NCBI GenBank assembly: GCA_942491885.1
Contig: CALOCQ010000003.1
Location: 310,001 to 374,000, forward strand
Source of the DNA: CALBPI01 sp942491885
GTDB taxonomy: Bacteria > Pseudomonadota > Gammaproteobacteria > Steroidobacterales > Woeseiaceae
DNA: 64,000 nt
Reading direction: 5' to 3'
Both the position numbers and the translations under genes were made by a program. Shown piece by piece: positions 38,133 through 48,008 of the stretch. Position 1 is the first letter of the stretch. Each line of letters begins with the position of its first letter. The notes beneath the pieces are model-generated. The model was not told the DNA's origin. It made no database searches and saw nothing but the letters and a program-made list of their open reading frames with translations.

Positions 38133-38833
38133 TGGCTAGTGGTTCGTATCAGGATACGCGTCAGAAATTGACGACCTATTTTGACCAGACGGCGTCTGCC
38201 GCCTGGGCAAAACTGACCTCCGATGCGCCGGTCGGTCGCATCCGCGCGACGGTGCGGGCGGGGCGTGACGAGATGCGCGATACTTTGCTCAGCTGGATGC
38301 CGGACGACCTGTCCGGCAAGCGTGTTCTGGATGCCGGCTGCGGCACCGGTGCGCTGGCGATGATAGCCGCCGCTCGCGGCGCCGAGGTCATCGCCGTGGA
38401 CGTATCACCAACGCTCATTGAGCTGGCCGCCGAACGCACCGGCGAGGTAGCGGGGAAAGGCAGCGTCGATTTTCGCGTCGGCGATATGCTCGACGCGGCA
38501 CTGGGCGAATTTGATTACGTGGTAGCGATGGATTCGCTGATTCATTACGAAGCTGCCGATATTGCCAGCACGCTTGCATCAATCGCGGAGCGCACACGTC
38601 GCTCACTATTGTTCACCTTTGCACCACGCACGCCGGCCTTGTCGTTGATGCACGCGGTCGGTCGGTTGATTCCGCACCTGGAGCACAAGGCGCCGGCAAT
38701 AATCCCGGTGTCCGAACAGTTGCTTTCGAGCCTGGTCGGCGACGAACGTTCGCTCGATAATTTCCGCATCGGGCGCACGCATCGCGTGAGTTCGGGTTTC
38801 TACAAATCTCAGGCGATGGAGATTATGCGTTAA
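38132..38833 (+). CDS. bchM: Mg-protoporphyrin IX methyltransferase
   Basis: SAM-dependent O-methyltransferase, the step after Mg chelatase. 233 residues from ATG 38132; a TTG three bases before is less likely. The SAM motif is RVLDAGCGTGALAMIAA near residue 65. VVAMDSLIHYEAADI and LLFTFAPRTPAL match BchM. It shares one base with the bchL stop and one with the lhaA start. Confidence 0.95.
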   Translation: MASGSYQDTRQKLTTYFDQTASAAWAKLTSDAPVGRIRATVRAGRDEMRDTLLSWMPDDLSGKRVLDAGCGTGALAMIAAARGAEVIAVDVSPTLIELAAERTGEVAGKGSVDFRVGDMLDAALGEFDYVVAMDSLIHYEAADIASTLASIAERTRRSLLFTFAPRTPALSLMHAVGRLIPHLEHKAPAIIPVSEQLLSSLVGDERSLDNFRIGRTHRVSSGFYKSQAMEIMR

Positions 38834-40266
38834 TGTCCGGGTTCTCGGATAATCTGGCGAGCAAATGGCGCAATGTCGGTTCGGCATTCTTGCCGTTTGC
38901 AGACGTCGCCAGCGACACTTTGACGTTGCCGCGTTTGCTAAGATTGTCGCTGTTCCAAATGTCTGTTGGTATGGCTGCAGTGCTGCTCAGCGGCACACTT
39001 AACCGGGTGATGATTGTCGAGCTTGGTATGCCGGCCGCACTGGTTGCGTTCATGGTGGCTCTGCCGTTGGTGTTTGCCCCGTTGCGGGCGCTGATCGGTT
39101 TTCGCTCGGATAACTTTATTTCCGCCATTGGCTGGCGGCGGGTGCCGTTCATCTGGATCGGTACGCTGTTGCAGTTTGGCGGTTTCGCATTCATGCCGTT
39201 TGCCTTGCTGATCATGTCAGGCGATACGCACGGCCCGATCTGGGTCGGCCAGGTTGCCGCCGGGCTGGCGTTCCTTCTGGTCGGCGCGGGCATGCACACC
39301 ATCCAGACCGCGGGCCTGGCTCTGGCAACTGACATTGCGCCGGAAGCCGATCGGCCGCGCGTGGTCGCGCTGCTGTTTGTCACCTTGCTGCTCGGCATGG
39401 TCCTGAGCGCATTGCTGTTCGGGCTGTTGCTGACCGATTTCACGCAACTACGACTCATCAAGGTGATTCAGGGCGCAGCAATGGTCACGCTCATTCTCAA
39501 TGTCGTCGCACTGTGGAAGCAGGAAACCATCGACCCGGAACGCACCGCGGTTCCCAGCACACGCAAGTCGTTCCGTCAGGCGTGGCGCGCTTTGAATCAG
39601 GATCCCCGCACAGGCCGCTTGTTGCTCGCGCTGGGCATCGGCACCGCGGCCTTCACGATGCAGGATATTCTGCTGGAGCCGTTTGGCGCTCAGGTGCTTG
39701 GTATGGATGTCGCCTCAACGACGCGGCTGACCGCGACGCTGGCGTTTGGCACCTTGCTGGCCTTTGGTTTTGCGGCGCGTTGGCTGGCGACGGGCACTGA
39801 CCCGCATCGCATGGCTGCTTACGGCGCACTTACCGGTGTTGTTGCGTTTATTCTGATCAGTGTCATCGCGGCGATTCAGTCGGTGCTGGCGTTCCAGATT
39901 GGCGTGTTATTTATCGGCTTTGGTGCCGGGCTGTTCAGCGTTGGTACGCTCGTCGCGGCGATGGACTTATCCCGCGTCGCCGGCAGTGGCCTTGCGCTTG
40001 GTGCCTGGGGTGCAGTGCAGGCAACGGCGGCTGGCGTTGGCATTGGTGCAGGCGGTGCCTTGCGCGACACTATTGGTTACTGGATCGAGAACGGATATCT
40101 CGGTCCCGCGTTTTCTTCAGGCAGTGACAGTTACAGCCTGGTCTATCAGATAGAAGTATTTTTGCTCTTCGTAACGATGGTCATTATTGGCCCGTTAGCG
40201 AAGTTCACCCGCGAAGCAACGGTGGAGGACGAAGGTCGCCTTGGGCTGACCGAGTTCCCGCATTAG
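38833..40266 (+). CDS. lhaA: Light-harvesting complex 1 assembly protein LhaA
   Basis: 477 residues, 12 helices, PucC family. LRLSLFQMSVGMAAVLLSGTLNRVMIVELGMPA and the loop LIGFRSDNFISAIGWRRVPFIW identify the LhaA branch, which delivers BChl and inserts LH1 polypeptides. The position bchM-lhaA-puhA is the standard one. Distinct from the PucC-like paralogue at 28.9-30.2 kb. Confidence 0.94.
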   Translation: MSGFSDNLASKWRNVGSAFLPFADVASDTLTLPRLLRLSLFQMSVGMAAVLLSGTLNRVMIVELGMPAALVAFMVALPLVFAPLRALIGFRSDNFISAIGWRRVPFIWIGTLLQFGGFAFMPFALLIMSGDTHGPIWVGQVAAGLAFLLVGAGMHTIQTAGLALATDIAPEADRPRVVALLFVTLLLGMVLSALLFGLLLTDFTQLRLIKVIQGAAMVTLILNVVALWKQETIDPERTAVPSTRKSFRQAWRALNQDPRTGRLLLALGIGTAAFTMQDILLEPFGAQVLGMDVASTTRLTATLAFGTLLAFGFAARWLATGTDPHRMAAYGALTGVVAFILISVIAAIQSVLAFQIGVLFIGFGAGLFSVGTLVAAMDLSRVAGSGLALGAWGAVQATAAGVGIGAGGALRDTIGYWIENGYLGPAFSSGSDSYSLVYQIEVFLLFVTMVIIGPLAKFTREATVEDEGRLGLTEFPH

Positions 40267-40287
40267 CTTCAACCTAGGAGTCATATC

Positions 40288-41061
40288 ATGACTAACAATG
40301 TCGTTGGACAAATCGACCTGGTGGAAATTATTTTCACCCTGTTCTGGTTATTCTTTGCCGTCCTGGTTTTATACCTGCACCGGGAAAGTAAGCGCGAAGG
40401 CTATCCGCTGGTTTCAGAGACCGGTGGTCGCACGGTGCCGCGCGGCTTCCCGCGCGAACCCGGTGATAGGAAAACCTACAAGCTTGCGCATGGTGGTGAG
40501 GCTTCTGTACCGCGCGTCGATCCCGAACGCCCGCTCGCAGCCAAACCCGTCGGTGACTTTCCCGGCGCGCCGTTGGTGCCTACCGGTGATCCGCTTGTTG
40601 ACGGCGTCGGGCCAGCGACCTGGTCTGACCGCGCCGATACCCCTGACCTGACCTATCATGGTAAGCCGCGGATCGTGCCGATGCGTACACAGCCTTCATT
40701 CCATGTCGATTCGCGCGACCCAGATCCGCGCGGCATGAAAGTGATTTCGGCTGACGGTAAAGTAGTCGGTACGATTACCGATGCCTGGATCGATCTTCCG
40801 GAGCCCATGGTTGCTTACGTTGAGATTGCGCTGGACGAAAGTGCAGGCATTGGCAACGTATTAATGCCGTTCCACTATGCGAATGTTGACCGCAAAGCAA
40901 ACAGTGTCAAAGTGCATGCACTTCTTGCGCATCAGTTCGGCAACGCGCCGCGCTTACAGAACCCGGACACGATTACGTTGCTCGAAGAAGACAAGGTCAT
41001 GGCCTACTTCGGTGGCGGCAATCTGCTGGCTGAACCCTCACGCTCGGAGCCGCTGATATGA
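40288..41061 (+). CDS. puhA: Photosynthetic reaction centre H subunit
   Basis: 257 residues. One N-terminal helix (LVEIIFTLFWLFFAVLVLYLH) followed by a cytoplasmic PRC-barrel domain (DPRGMKVISADGKVVGTITDAW). The H subunit caps the L-M core on the cytoplasmic face and guides protons to QB. TAGGAG precedes the ATG. The stop overlaps puhB (ATGA). Confidence 0.97.
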   Translation: MTNNVVGQIDLVEIIFTLFWLFFAVLVLYLHRESKREGYPLVSETGGRTVPRGFPREPGDRKTYKLAHGGEASVPRVDPERPLAAKPVGDFPGAPLVPTGDPLVDGVGPATWSDRADTPDLTYHGKPRIVPMRTQPSFHVDSRDPDPRGMKVISADGKVVGTITDAWIDLPEPMVAYVEIALDESAGIGNVLMPFHYANVDRKANSVKVHALLAHQFGNAPRLQNPDTITLLEEDKVMAYFGGGNLLAEPSRSEPLI

Positions 41062-41699
41062 AGAAGGACGGAGTTTCGCTGACAGCTGATGTGCCGGGCC
41101 AGATGCCGGACGACGAGCGTCCACTCTGGAGCGGTGGTCCCCATGGTGCGTTGCTTGCGCGCCATGCGCTGCACGTACGCAAGATCGCGGTGTATTTTGC
41201 GTTGTTGCTTGCCTGGCGTTTGCTGGCGGTCTGGCGTGATGGCTTCACTATCGACGCGGCGGTGAATGCGGCAACGACAACGGCGCTTCTCGCGCTTGCT
41301 GTTGTCGCTGCTTTACGCGTCTATGCGTGGGCGTCGGCGCGCTCAACGGATTATGCAATCACTACCAAGCGGCTGATTATCCGTACCGGTGTCGCGTTGC
41401 CTATTACCGTCAACGTGCCATTCAGTAAAATCGCATGTGTTGACGTGAAGCGACGCGATGGCGGCGGCGGTGACGTCGAGATCACCCTGATCGATGGTGA
41501 GCGTATTGGCTATGTCATTCTCTGGCCAAGTGCGAAGCCGTTTCATCCTTTGCGTGTGCGTCCGATGTTGCGCGCTCTTGAGGACGTTGAAACCGTTGCC
41601 GCGACGCTGTCTGATGCGTTGCATCAGTATGCAACTCAGGCTGGCATAGAAACCGGTTCGACGGCGGAGAATTATCAGAAAATGGTGCCGGCCACTTGA
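41058..41699 (+). CDS. puhB: Photosynthetic complex assembly protein PuhB
   Basis: 213 residues. Begins with a PGQMPDDERPLWSG motif, has a helical pair (KIAVYFALLLAWRLLAVW and ALLALAVVAALRVYAW), then a bPH2-type domain (DYAITTKRLIIRTG). PuhB assists reaction-centre assembly in Rhodobacter. Overlaps puhA by four bases and precedes puhC by 21. Confidence 0.92.
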   Translation: MKKDGVSLTADVPGQMPDDERPLWSGGPHGALLARHALHVRKIAVYFALLLAWRLLAVWRDGFTIDAAVNAATTTALLALAVVAALRVYAWASARSTDYAITTKRLIIRTGVALPITVNVPFSKIACVDVKRRDGGGGDVEITLIDGERIGYVILWPSAKPFHPLRVRPMLRALEDVETVAATLSDALHQYATQAGIETGSTAENYQKMVPAT

Positions 41700-41720
41700 G
41701 GTCGTGAGAGGATTGTTGTT

Positions 41721-42215
41721 ATGAGTGAACTTCACGAAAATCCGGCACCGGCGGTGCCACTGGCCGCAGCAGCGGCATTGGTCATCGTGACGCTGATTGG
41801 TGTAGCCTTTCAGAAGCTTTATATCAATCCGAATTCCGAGCAGGTAGCGCCTGTCCGGGTGCTCGTTGCGGAACGTCAATTGCAGTTTGTCGACCGCGAT
41901 AATGGTGCGGTTGAAGTTCGGGTGATGCCGCAGAACGAAGTGTTGGACGTCATTGAAGCGGGTGACGGTGGCTTCCTGCGCGGGATATTGCGCGGGCTGG
42001 TGCGAGAGCGCCGGCTCGAGGCGGCATCCATGTCGCCGGGGTTTTTGCTCCAGCAATTCGAGGGCGGCGCCGTTGTACTGACAGATATGTCGACGACGCG
42101 CGAGATCGACCTGCGCGCATTCGGGTCGATCAATGCGAAAGACTTTTTGCGCTATTTGCCAAACGCGCCTGCCACGGTTCCCGTAGCCGGCGATGGCACA
42201 GTTACTCAGAATTAG
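41721..42215 (+). CDS. puhC: Photosynthetic complex assembly protein PuhC
   Basis: 164 residues: one N-terminal helix (AAAAALVIVTLIGVAFQKL) and a periplasmic beta-rich domain (RQLQFVDRDNGAVEVR, DGGFLRGILRGLVRERR). This is the PuhC pattern; PuhC is needed for full LH1-reaction centre levels in Rhodobacter. Lies between puhB and acsF. Confidence 0.9.
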   Translation: MSELHENPAPAVPLAAAAALVIVTLIGVAFQKLYINPNSEQVAPVRVLVAERQLQFVDRDNGAVEVRVMPQNEVLDVIEAGDGGFLRGILRGLVRERRLEAASMSPGFLLQQFEGGAVVLTDMSTTREIDLRAFGSINAKDFLRYLPNAPATVPVAGDGTVTQN

Positions 42216-42225
42216 GGAGTTAGAA

Positions 42226-43293
42226 ATGGTTGCTAATGCAGCGGAAATGTCGAGTATCAATGAGTCGACGATTACGGCAAAAACAGAGACGCTGTTGACG
42301 CCGCGTTTTTACACCACGGATTTCGACGCCATGAACGCAATGGACATGGAGCCCGTGCGGGCCGAATGGGATGCGTTGATGCTGGAATTTGAAAACGACA
42401 CCAATAAGAATCACTTCAAGCGTGACGAGCAGTTCGCGAAAGAGATTCGCGAACTCCCGCCTGAGCTGTTCGATGAGTTCATGAGCTTTCTGGTGTCGTC
42501 CGTGACCTCCGAGTATTCCGGTTGCGCCCTGTACGCCGACATCAAGAAGTCTGTCGACAATCCTGATATGAAGAAAGTGATGGCTTATATGGCACGCGAT
42601 GAAGCGCGACATGCCAGCTTTATTAACCGTTCACTTGAGGATTTCGACCGGCCGGTTAATCTCAACTTCCTTCGTCGCGCGAAGAAATACACGTTCTTCC
42701 GCCCGAAATACATTCTCTACGCGACCTATCTTTCGGAAAAGATCGGCTATGCGCGCTATATCAAGATTTTCCGCTTGCTGGAAAAGAATCCGGAGAATCG
42801 GTTCCACCCGATTTTCCGTTGGTTCGAGCGCTGGTGTAACGACGAATTCCGTCATGGCGAAGTATTCGCATTGATGATGAAGGCCAACCCGAAATTACTG
42901 CGTGGCCACAATAAGCTGTGGATACGATTCTTCCTGTTGGCGGTGTTCTCAACGATGTATGTCCGCGATCACAGTCGCCCGGCGATGCACAAGGCGTTTG
43001 GCATTAGCCCCGGCGATTACGATCGTGAAGTGCTGCAGATTACGTCTGACATTACCAAGCAGATCTTCCCATTTACGTTGAATCTGGATGATCCGCGTAT
43101 GTGGGCCGGGTTCGATCGTTTGTGTGCTATCAGCGAACGCTCCGAGGCGGCAGCCAAGCGCGGCGGCATCATAGGCAAACTGAAAAAGGCCGGTTGCGCG
43201 GTGCAGGCATTTGGCGTTTTTGCGCGGCTTTACATGTTGCCCGTACGCAAGCATGAGGAGCTGAAGCAGGTTCGCATGGCACCGAGCTGGTAA
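42226..43293 (+). CDS. acsF: Mg-protoporphyrin IX monomethyl ester (oxidative) cyclase
   Basis: Diiron enzyme that forms ring E with O2. 355 residues from ATG 42226, preceded by AGGGAG. The two diiron ExxH motifs are in MARDEARHASFINR and CNDEFRHGEVFALMM; EYSGCALYADIKK is also characteristic. No bchE is present in the window, so the oxygen-dependent route is the one encoded here, consistent with aerobic pigment synthesis. Confidence 0.97.
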   Translation: MVANAAEMSSINESTITAKTETLLTPRFYTTDFDAMNAMDMEPVRAEWDALMLEFENDTNKNHFKRDEQFAKEIRELPPELFDEFMSFLVSSVTSEYSGCALYADIKKSVDNPDMKKVMAYMARDEARHASFINRSLEDFDRPVNLNFLRRAKKYTFFRPKYILYATYLSEKIGYARYIKIFRLLEKNPENRFHPIFRWFERWCNDEFRHGEVFALMMKANPKLLRGHNKLWIRFFLLAVFSTMYVRDHSRPAMHKAFGISPGDYDREVLQITSDITKQIFPFTLNLDDPRMWAGFDRLCAISERSEAAAKRGGIIGKLKKAGCAVQAFGVFARLYMLPVRKHEELKQVRMAPSW

Positions 43294-43304
43294 CGTCGGC
43301 GTCG

Positions 43305-44147
43305 ATGAATTATTTACTACCAGTCGCCTTTGCGATCGTACTGTGGTGGCTCACCACTATCGTGCTGCTTTGGCGTTTACGCCTCGCGCCGCGGACTTAT
43401 CCGTTGACGATGGCACTGGTCACGATGCTATTGGTGTTCGGTTGTTACGGCGTTTATTTGAGTCTGACCAGTGATTCCGTGTGGAGTGCCTACCTGGCGT
43501 TCAGCGGTGCGCTGGCGATCTGGTGCTGGCATGAGGCGAGCTATTTTCTCGGCTATCTGACCGGACCACGCCCCGAAGCATGTCCGCCACATTGCACTGG
43601 TTGGTCGCGATTCACCTATGGCGTCAAGGCGAGCCTTTATCACGAGCTGGCCGTCATCGCGACCGCCGTATTGCTGATCTGGCTGAGTCAGGGTGCGACC
43701 AATACGATCGCAATGCAGGCTTTCGTTGTGCTCTGGCTGATGCGCTGGAGCACCAAGATGAATATCTTCTTCGGTGTCAGCAATCTCCATGAGGAATTCT
43801 GGCCGGAACGACTGCGTTATCTCGGCAGCTATGTGACATCGGCACGCGGCAACCTGTTCTTCCCGGTCTCTGTTGCACTTGCGGTGGTGTTTGCGACCTG
43901 GGTTGGCGCGCCGCTGTGGTCGGCCTCTGGCAACGCGGGTGACGTTGCCGGTGCGGTGCTCGTATTGACGCTGCTCGGTCTTGCTTGCCTCGAACATGTG
44001 TTCTTGCTGATTCCTGTGCCGGACGCCTGGCTCTGGAAGTGGGGGCTGGCTACGCCGGATCCCGCCGAGCGGGTGTCGGCACGTGCGATGCTGGTCGGTG
44101 AAGACCGGCTCGCCAGCCTGTCGACGCGCCCCAAGTCTGCCGGCTGA
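43305..44147 (+). CDS. puhE: Photosynthetic complex assembly protein PuhE
   Basis: 280 residues, about seven helices. WCWHEASYFLGYLTGPRPEACP and MRWSTKMNIFFGVSNLHEEFWP are the family marks of PuhE (DUF3623), which modulates reaction-centre and BChl amounts in Rhodobacter. Follows acsF by 12 bases. Confidence 0.92.
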   Translation: MNYLLPVAFAIVLWWLTTIVLLWRLRLAPRTYPLTMALVTMLLVFGCYGVYLSLTSDSVWSAYLAFSGALAIWCWHEASYFLGYLTGPRPEACPPHCTGWSRFTYGVKASLYHELAVIATAVLLIWLSQGATNTIAMQAFVVLWLMRWSTKMNIFFGVSNLHEEFWPERLRYLGSYVTSARGNLFFPVSVALAVVFATWVGAPLWSASGNAGDVAGAVLVLTLLGLACLEHVFLLIPVPDAWLWKWGLATPDPAERVSARAMLVGEDRLASLSTRPKSAG

Positions 44148-44181
44148 TTTTCCCTATTGAGTTAACCCGCCGAGTCGAGAC

Positions 44182-45207
44182 TTGACCATCAGAAAAGTAT
44201 TCCCGTTTACCGCGATTGTCGGCCAGCAAGACATGAAACGCGCCATCCTTATAGCGGCCGTCGATATCAGCGTCGGCGGCGTACTGGTTTTTGGTGATCG
44301 TGGAACAGGTAAATCTACCGCCGTGCGCGCACTGGCATCCTTGTTACCGAAAATGGCGGTCGTACCGAATTGCGCCTACAACGCTGACCCGCAGAAAAAG
44401 GATTGCGGTTGCCCGGTATGCGTGGCGTTTCACAAAGACGACAAGCCGGGCAAGAATGTCTCCGTGCCGGTTGTCGATTTGCCGCTAGGTGCGACCGAAG
44501 ATCGCGTTGTCGGCGCGCTGGACCTTGAACGTGCGCTCGCGCATGGCGAAAAAGCGTTCGAGCCCGGCTTGCTGGCGCGCGCGAACCGCGGATTTCTGTA
44601 TATCGATGAGGTGAATCTGCTTGAGGATCATCTGGTCGACCTGTTGCTCGACGTTGCCGCGTCCGGTGAGAACCTGGTGGAACGCGAGGGGCTCAGCATC
44701 CGGCACCCGGCGCGCTTTGTGCTGGTGGGTAGCGGCAACCCCGAAGAGGGTGAGCTCAGGCCGCAGTTGCTGGATCGCTTCGGACTATCATTAGACGTGC
44801 GCACACCGCAGACACTGGATGCGCGCGTTGAGGTCATTCGCCGGCGCGACATGTTTGAGCAGGACCCTGTTGCTTTCTGTCGCAAGTGGGCACGTCGCGA
44901 AGGTGCGGTGCGGCGCCAGATTGCCGCCGCGCGCGAGAATATTGGCGAGATCAAAGTGCCGGACGAGGTTCTCGAGAATGCGGCGCGCCTGTGCATGGCG
45001 CTTGGCACCGATGGCCTGCGCGGCGAGTTGACGCTGATCCGCGCGGCGAGGGCCCAGGCGGGGCTGGAGAGCGATGAGGTCGTGACGTCCAAGCACTTGT
45101 CCGAGGTCGCCGGAATTTGTCTGCGCCATCGGTTGCGGCGCGATCCGCTCGACGATGCAGACAGCGGCGTGCGTGTACAGCGCGCGGTCGAAGAGTTGCT
45201 CGGCTGA
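44182..45207 (+). CDS. bchI: Mg chelatase subunit I
   Basis: AAA+ motor of magnesium chelatase. 341 residues from TTG 44182 (MTIRKVFPFTAIVGQ). Walker A GDRGTGKSTAVRAL near residue 40; Walker B FLYIDEVNLLEDHLVDLLLD; arginine finger and sensor region follow from LRPQLLDRFGL. Directly coupled to bchD (TGATG). The substrate-binding subunit gene bchH is not in this window. Confidence 0.97.
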   Translation: MTIRKVFPFTAIVGQQDMKRAILIAAVDISVGGVLVFGDRGTGKSTAVRALASLLPKMAVVPNCAYNADPQKKDCGCPVCVAFHKDDKPGKNVSVPVVDLPLGATEDRVVGALDLERALAHGEKAFEPGLLARANRGFLYIDEVNLLEDHLVDLLLDVAASGENLVEREGLSIRHPARFVLVGSGNPEEGELRPQLLDRFGLSLDVRTPQTLDARVEVIRRRDMFEQDPVAFCRKWARREGAVRRQIAAARENIGEIKVPDEVLENAARLCMALGTDGLRGELTLIRAARAQAGLESDEVVTSKHLSEVAGICLRHRLRRDPLDDADSGVRVQRAVEELLG

Positions 45208-46985
45208 TGGCCGCGCCGTCAATCGAGGCGGCTGAACTTCCCGGCCTGCTTGCCGCAGTGCTGGCGACCGAGCCTTCGCTATTTGGCGGCGTCGTGCTGC
45301 GAGGTCCGCCGGGCCCGTTCCGCGATGACTGGTTTGCCCTGCTCAAGAGTCTGCTTCCGGCCGCCACGACCTGGTTCAAGGTACCGGTTAACGTCAGCGA
45401 TGACCGTCTGGTCGGCGGCCTTGATCTTGGCGCGACGTTGAATGCGGGCAAGCCCATATTCGCAACCGGGTTGCTTGCTCAGGCAGATAACGGGCTTATC
45501 GAATTGTCGATGGCAGAGCGCCAGGCACCGGGCACAATCGCGGCGATCTCGGCTGCGTTGGACGAACACCAGGTGCGCGTGGAACGCGATGGTATTGCGC
45601 GTATCGATGCGGCGCGTGTCGCGGTCATTGCCTGCGATGAGTCGCGCGATGATGATGCGCCGCTCGATGCGCGTTTGCGCGATCGACTGGCGCTGTCGCT
45701 GGACACCGGTTCGCCCGTAAGACAGCAACTTTTTTCCGACTACACACGCGAGGATTGTCGTGCGGCACACCAACGTCTGCGAAGCGTGGTCATGCCGGAT
45801 CAGGGTTATGCGGCGTTATGCACGGTCGCTGAGGCGCTGCAGCTCACATCGCCACGCTGTGTGCTTCAGGCGGTCGCAACCGCCCGCGTTCTGGCGGCGC
45901 TTGCAGGCCGTACGATCGTTGCCGACGACGACCTAAGCAATGCGGCCCTGCTCGCGTTGATCATGCGTATACCGGGTGCGCTGGAAGCTATGCAGCAAGC
46001 GCCGGAGTCGACGTCGGAAGACGAGCAGGAGCCGGAACCGCCACCACCAACGCCGACGGATCAGGACAATACGCCCGAGGATGACAGCGATAATAATAGC
46101 GATGCCGGCGAGCGTGCCGAGGATCGCATCGATGACGCTGCGATAGCATTGTTGCCGGATAATATGCTCGCGGCGCTTGCCGCACAGGCGGCCCGACAAG
46201 CGCGTAAGAAAGCGGGCGGCAAAAGCGGTGCGCGGGCGCGCTCGGTTGCGCGTGGGCGCCCGATCGGGACCAGCGCCGGCAAGCCCGATGCGGGCCAGCG
46301 ACTGGATGTGCTGGCCACTCTGAAAGCCGCCGCGCCGTTGCAGCGAATGCGCAATCGCCAATATGCCGGTGGTGATCGTCTGGCGGTTCGCGCCGACGAC
46401 TTGAAGATTCGCCGCTATCAACAAAAACAGCGCACAACCACGATCTTTGTCGTTGATGCGTCGGGGTCCGCGGCGGTCCAGCGTCTCGCTGAAACGAAGG
46501 GGGCGATTGAGCTGTTGCTGGCAGAATGCTATGTGCGTCGCGACCAGGTGGCGCTGATCGCATTCCGCGACGAGTCGGCCGACGCGCTGCTGGCGCCGAC
46601 CCGTTCACTGGTGCGGGCCAAGCGCGCTCTGACCGGGCTGCCGGGCGGCGGCGCGACACCACTGGCGCATGGCTTACGGGCCGCGTTGGATGTTGCTGAC
46701 GCAGCTGCCAAGCGTGGCGAAACGCCGCTGATCGTACTGATGACAGATGCGCGTGCGAACGTCGGTCTCGATGGTGTGCGTGGTTCACCGCACGCGCTCG
46801 ATCACGCCGTCGCGGTTGCCGGCGAGATTGGCGAGCGCGGCTATCAGGCATTAGCGATTGATACCGGTCGTCGGCCATCGGCGCGTGCGCAGCGTGTTGC
46901 CGAAGCGATGCATGCGCGCTACATGCCGCTGCCGTTCGCAGACGCAACGTCTGTTTCGTCTGCGGTTCAGGACGCCGCGGCATGA
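45207..46985 (+). CDS. bchD: Mg chelatase subunit D
   Basis: 592 residues from ATG 45207. A degenerate AAA+ domain (FGGVVLRGPPGPFRDDW in place of a P-loop) is followed by an acidic, Pro-rich linker (about 280-320, EDEQEPEPPPPTPTDQDN) and a C-terminal integrin-I domain with MIDAS motif FVVDASGSAAVQRLAE. Bridges BchI rings to BchH. Overlaps the bchO start by four bases. Confidence 0.96.
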   Translation: MAAPSIEAAELPGLLAAVLATEPSLFGGVVLRGPPGPFRDDWFALLKSLLPAATTWFKVPVNVSDDRLVGGLDLGATLNAGKPIFATGLLAQADNGLIELSMAERQAPGTIAAISAALDEHQVRVERDGIARIDAARVAVIACDESRDDDAPLDARLRDRLALSLDTGSPVRQQLFSDYTREDCRAAHQRLRSVVMPDQGYAALCTVAEALQLTSPRCVLQAVATARVLAALAGRTIVADDDLSNAALLALIMRIPGALEAMQQAPESTSEDEQEPEPPPPTPTDQDNTPEDDSDNNSDAGERAEDRIDDAAIALLPDNMLAALAAQAARQARKKAGGKSGARARSVARGRPIGTSAGKPDAGQRLDVLATLKAAAPLQRMRNRQYAGGDRLAVRADDLKIRRYQQKQRTTTIFVVDASGSAAVQRLAETKGAIELLLAECYVRRDQVALIAFRDESADALLAPTRSLVRAKRALTGLPGGGATPLAHGLRAALDVADAAAKRGETPLIVLMTDARANVGLDGVRGSPHALDHAVAVAGEIGERGYQALAIDTGRRPSARAQRVAEAMHARYMPLPFADATSVSSAVQDAAA

Positions 46986-47920
46986 CGGCCGTCGGCGGCA
47001 ACCTGTGGATGACGCTCGGGGACGAGCAAGCGACGCGCGCCAGAGGCATGCCACAAGACTGGCCGGGCGCTGAAAATAGTCGATTCGTGCGCGCGGCAGG
47101 CATCACATGGCATGTGCAACAACATGGCGACTCCGGTCCCGTCATGTTGCTGTTGCATGGTGCGGGTGCGTCACTGCATAGCTGGGCCGATATGCGCCCG
47201 TATGCTGCAAGCGCGTTTCGCGTGCTGGCGATAGACTTGCCCGGCCATGGCTTTAGTGAGGCATTCGCCAGTGGCGCCTATACCATCGGGCGCACGGCGA
47301 ATGGCGTGGTGGATTTGCTGGAGGCGCTGAGCGTCATGCCGGAGATTCTGGTGGGGCATTCGGCCGGCGCCGCTATTGCCATGCAAATGTGCGTGGACGG
47401 TCGTATTGGCAGCGCAGAGACGTCGCGCATTGTGGCGATTAATCCCGCTGTTCAACCTTTTACCGGCCTGGCTGGCATCGCTTTTCCGGCGCTGGCAAAG
47501 ATCGCTGCGGGCAGTAGTCTGCTGGCCGGGCTGATTGCCGCAAGGGCCTCTGATGAGGCCAAAGTAAAGCGATTGATTGCCGGTACCGGATCGCGTATCC
47601 CGGAAGACGGAATTCGCCGCTACCAGTTTCTCATGCGACGCTCCGGGCATGTCGCGGCGGTATTGTCGATGATGGCCGGCTGGCAACTCGACCATCTACT
47701 GCCGAGGGTGCAACAAATGAACCCGCCGATGCATTTTGTCATCGGCGATCTGGACCGCGCCGTACCGCCGCGGCGCAGTGTGGATGTAGCGGCACGGCTC
47801 TCGCATACGCATGTCACGCGTTTTGCGGATATCGGTCACCTCGCGCACGAAGAGGCGCCTGAACAGGTGTTTCGGACCATCGTGGAATCACTGCCGGGGC
47901 GTCTTGGTGGCCGCGGATGA
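46982..47920 (+). CDS. bchO: BchO alpha/beta hydrolase
   Basis: 312 residues. LLLHGAGASLHSWADM (oxyanion region), LVGHSAGAAIAMQM (nucleophile Ser) and a late His in FADIGHLAHEEAPEQV give the alpha/beta-hydrolase triad. It always follows bchD in purple-bacterial clusters and is linked to Mg chelation, though its exact reaction is not established. Confidence 0.92.
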   Translation: MTAVGGNLWMTLGDEQATRARGMPQDWPGAENSRFVRAAGITWHVQQHGDSGPVMLLLHGAGASLHSWADMRPYAASAFRVLAIDLPGHGFSEAFASGAYTIGRTANGVVDLLEALSVMPEILVGHSAGAAIAMQMCVDGRIGSAETSRIVAINPAVQPFTGLAGIAFPALAKIAAGSSLLAGLIAARASDEAKVKRLIAGTGSRIPEDGIRRYQFLMRRSGHVAAVLSMMAGWQLDHLLPRVQQMNPPMHFVIGDLDRAVPPRRSVDVAARLSHTHVTRFADIGHLAHEEAPEQVFRTIVESLPGRLGGRG

Positions 47921-48008
47921 CGCGGCCCGGCTACACCGGTATGGTTGCTTACAACAGCGGGCATGACTTACGAAACTTCGCACGACGGACAATTACAGGC
48001 ACGACGAT

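Noticed and set aside
45988..47145. 385-codon minus-strand frame opposite bchD/bchO
   Set aside because: Arg/Pro/His-rich shadow of bchD; no recognisable protein and fully overlaps conserved genes.
47921..48008. PpsR site before crtB
   Set aside because: No TGT-N12-ACA in the 88-base gap; crtB is probably read from upstream.
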